Shown piece by piece: positions 62,101 to 64,000 of a DNA stretch of 64,000 bases (within the stretch, counting starts at the first letter, position 1; each line of letters starts with the position of its first letter). The stretch is from positions 744,001 to 808,000 of the forward strand of contig JAPFFF010000002.1 in NCBI GenBank assembly GCA_039105265.1, written 5' to 3'. The position numbers were made by a program, and so were the translations under genes. Below the pieces are notes generated by a model that saw nothing but the letters and a program-made list of their open reading frames with translations, was not told the DNA's origin and ran no database searches. This stretch comes from Tritrichomonas musculus (Eukaryota; Parabasalia; Tritrichomonadida; Tritrichomonadidae).

Positions 62101-64000
62101 GATGATGAAAATGAAGAAAAAGAAAAAGAAGAAGAAAATGAAGAAGAAGATGATGAAAATGAAAAAGAAGAAGAAGATGATGAAAATGAAAAAGAAGAAG
62201 AAGATGATGAAAATGAAAAAGAAGAAGAAGATGATGAAAATGGAAAAGAAGAAGAAGATGATGAAAATGAAAATGGAAAAGAAGAAGAAGAAGATGAAAA
62301 TGAAAAAGAAGAAGAAGATGATGAAAATGAAAAAGAAGAAGAAAATGAAGAAGAAGATGATGAAAATGAAAAAGAAGAAGAAGATGATGAAAATGGAAAA
62401 GAAGAAGAAGATGATGAAAATGGAAAAGAAGAAGAAGATGATGAAAATGAAAAAGAAGAAGAAGATGATGAAAATGAAAAAGAAGAAGAAGATGATGAAA
62501 ATGAAAAAGAAGAAGAAGATGATGAAAATGGAAAAGAAGAAGAAGATGATGAAAATGAAAAAGAAGAAGAAGATGATGAAAATGAAAAAGAAGAAGAAGA
62601 TGATGAAAATGAAAAAGAAGAAGAAGAAGAAAATGATGAAAATGGAAAAGAAGAAGAAGATGATGAAAATGAAAAAGAAGAAGAAGATGATGAAAATGAA
62701 AAAGAAGAAGAAGATGATGAAAATGGAAAAGAAGAAGAAGATGATGAAAATGAAAAAGAAGAAGAAAATGAAGAAGAAGATGATGAAAATGAAAATGAAA
62801 AAGAAGAAGAAGATGATGAAAATGAAAAAGAAGAAGAAGATGATGAAAATGAAAAAGAAGAAGAAAATGAAGAAGAAGATGATGAAAATGGAAAAGAAGA
62901 AGAAGATGATGAAAATGGAAAAGAAGAAGAAGATGATGAAAATGGAAAAGAAGAAGAAGATGATGAAAATGGAAAAGAAGAAGAAGAAGATGAAAATGAA
63001 AAAGAAGAAGAAGAAGATGAAAATGAAAAAGAAGAAGAAGATGATGAAAATGGAAAAGAAGAAGAAGAAGATGAAAATGAAAAAGAAGAAGAAGATGATG
63101 AAAATGGAAAAGAAGAAGAAGATGATGAAAATGAAAAAGAAGAAGAAGATGATGAAAATGGAAAAGAAGAAGAAGATGATGAAAATGAAAAAGAAGATGA
63201 TGAAAATAAAGAAAAAGAAGAAGGTGATGAAAATGAAAAAGAAGAAGATGATGATGAAAATGAAAAAGAAGAAGATGATGATGAAAATGAAGAAAAAGAA
63301 GAAGAAGAAGAAAATGAAGAAGAAGATGATGAAAATGAAGAAAAAGAAAAAGAAGAAGAAAATGAAGAAGAAGATGATGAAAATGAAAAAGAAGAAGAAG
63401 ATGATGAAAATGAAAAAGAAGAAGAAGATGATGAAAATGAAAAAGAAGAAGAAGATGATGAAAATGGAAAAGAAGAAGAAGATGATGAAAATGAAAATGG
63501 AAAAGAAGAAGAAGAAGATGAAAATGAAAAAGAAGAAGAAGATGATGAAAATGAAAAAGAAGAAGAAAATGAAGAAGAAGATGATGAAAATGAAAAAGAA
63601 GAAGAAGATGATGAAAATGGAAAAGAAGAAGAAGATGATGAAAATGGAAAAGAAGAAGAAGATGATGAAAATGAAAAAGAAGAAGAAGATGATGAAAATG
63701 GAAAAGAAGAAGAAGATGATGAAAATGAAAAAGAAGAAGAAGATGATGAAAATGAAAAAGAAGAAGAAGATGATGAAAATGAAAAAGAAGAAGAAAATGA
63801 AGAAGAAGATGATGAAAATGAAAAAGAAGAAGAAGATGATGAAAATGAAAATGAAAAAGAAGAAGAAGATGATGAAAATGAAAATGAAAAAGAAGAAGAA
63901 GAAGATGAAAATGAAAAAGAAGAAGAAGATGATGAAAATGAAAAAGAAGAAGAAGATGATGAAAATGAAAAAGAAGAAGAAGATGATGAAAATGAAAAAG
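59192..64000 (+). repeat. Y block, incomplete at the right window edge
   Basis: The first part matches 38,932 onward at an offset of 20,260 bp (GATTCA 59935, 59965). About 90 bp carrying the third GATTCA is missing, after which the offset is 20,170 bp. EKD is at 60964. KEKEEGDEN occurs twice, at 61983 and 63207, from a local duplication of about 1,224 bp that also doubles the four-GGA run (about 61,665-61,770 and 62,885-62,975). EKD to the first KEKEEGDEN is 1,019 bp instead of 1,031. No register break is seen to the window end, so the array continues to the right. Confidence 0.85.

Larger units (their letters stand above)
1..64000 (+). repeat. 27-bp satellite / minisatellite array filling the window
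   Basis: The unit (GAT)2 GAA AAT GAA AAA (GAA)3 is repeated head to tail from the first to the last base with no unique sequence between copies. In the codon-like phase it reads DDENEKEEE. Common variants seen by eye are DDENGKEEE (GAA to GGA), EEEEDENEKEEE (GAT to GAA), DDENENEKEEE (+6 nt), DDENEKEKE (GAA to AAA), EENEEEDDEN (+15 nt) and ENDENGKEEDDEN. Purine content is about 89% and C is nearly absent. Neither array edge is visible, so true length, flanking genes and chromosomal setting are unknown. Array size and nested homogenised repeats indicate a eukaryotic satellite. An expanded repeat from an acidic-protein gene is the main alternative. Confidence 0.97.

Noticed and set aside
1-64000. 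CRISPR array (repeat length 27 is in the usual range)
   Set aside because: Units abut directly with no unique spacers, and there are no cas genes or leader.
1-64000. Telomeric repeat, known centromeric box or heat-shock-element array (nGAAn)
   Set aside because: The unit does not match telomere motifs, no CENP-B-like box is present, and heat-shock elements need alternating GAA and TTC whereas here every GAA is in one orientation.
1-64000. tRNA, rRNA, small RNA genes, insertion sequences, LTR or non-LTR elements, terminators and promoters
   Set aside because: No stretch departs from the repeat for more than about 20 bp. With C nearly absent from +, stable stem-loops cannot form, and no target-site duplications or terminal repeats were seen.

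Overview
The whole 64 kb window is one tandem-repeat array. I find no conventional gene, RNA gene, transposable element, CRISPR array or unique-sequence island. The unit is 27 bp, (GAT)2 GAA AAT GAA AAA (GAA)3. Read in the codon-like phase (here called frame A) it spells the acidic nonapeptide DDENEKEEE. Roughly 2,300 units and their variants follow one another head to tail, and the array runs off both ends. The + strand is about nine-tenths purine. By eye it carries only about 80 cytosines, all in four contexts (GATTCA, AAACG, ATGCA, GACG). An array this long, with nested higher-order repeats, points to eukaryotic satellite DNA or a giant expanded minisatellite in an A+T-rich genome. The lineage cannot be identified from this window.

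Five of the six reading frames are almost free of stops for purely compositional reasons: acidic frame A and lysine-rich frame B (MMKMKKKKK) on +, and three pyrimidine-strand frames on - (HHLLLLFHF, IIFFFFFIF, SSSSSSFSF). Only frame C (TGA TGA) is stop-rich. The very long ORFs, including one of 9,323 codons on the - strand, are therefore artefacts. The - strand has no ATG at all, and frame A never contains one. Frame A is moreover broken about every 0.7 to 10 kb by 1-nt (mod 3) indels.

Layout. Recurrent -1 indels (one A lost from an A5 run) cut the array into blocks. X is about 752 bp. Z is about 2.1-2.3 kb and ends in a serine-bearing NDSN cluster. Y is about 5.2-5.6 kb and holds NDSN, EKD and KEKEEGD landmarks. 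The order is partial X (1-662), a diverged Y-like stretch ending in two stop codons (662-4242), a Y tail (4243-6306), X-Z-X-Y (6306-15719), X-Z'-X-Z-X-Y (15719-27467), Z-X-Y' (27467-34520), a homogeneous indel-rich patch (34520-37055), a Y tail (37055-38932), a doubled Y (38932-48789), Z-X-Y (48789-56910), a composite Y tail (56910-59192) and an incomplete Y (59192-64000). Z+X+Y forms a higher-order repeat of about 8.1-8.7 kb. Above that lie a 4,719-bp tandem duplication and a roughly 7.3-kb duplication 21,322 bp apart.

The points most worth following are these. Nearly all length changes are multiples of 3 nt, while the rare frame breaks are copies of one ancestral event. Landmark spacing is strikingly fixed (1,031 bp in six of seven modules). 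The 3-4.2 kb region is the most diverged and ends in a stop codon, so it may be a relic of a coding ancestor. I see no sign of a functional multi-gene system.
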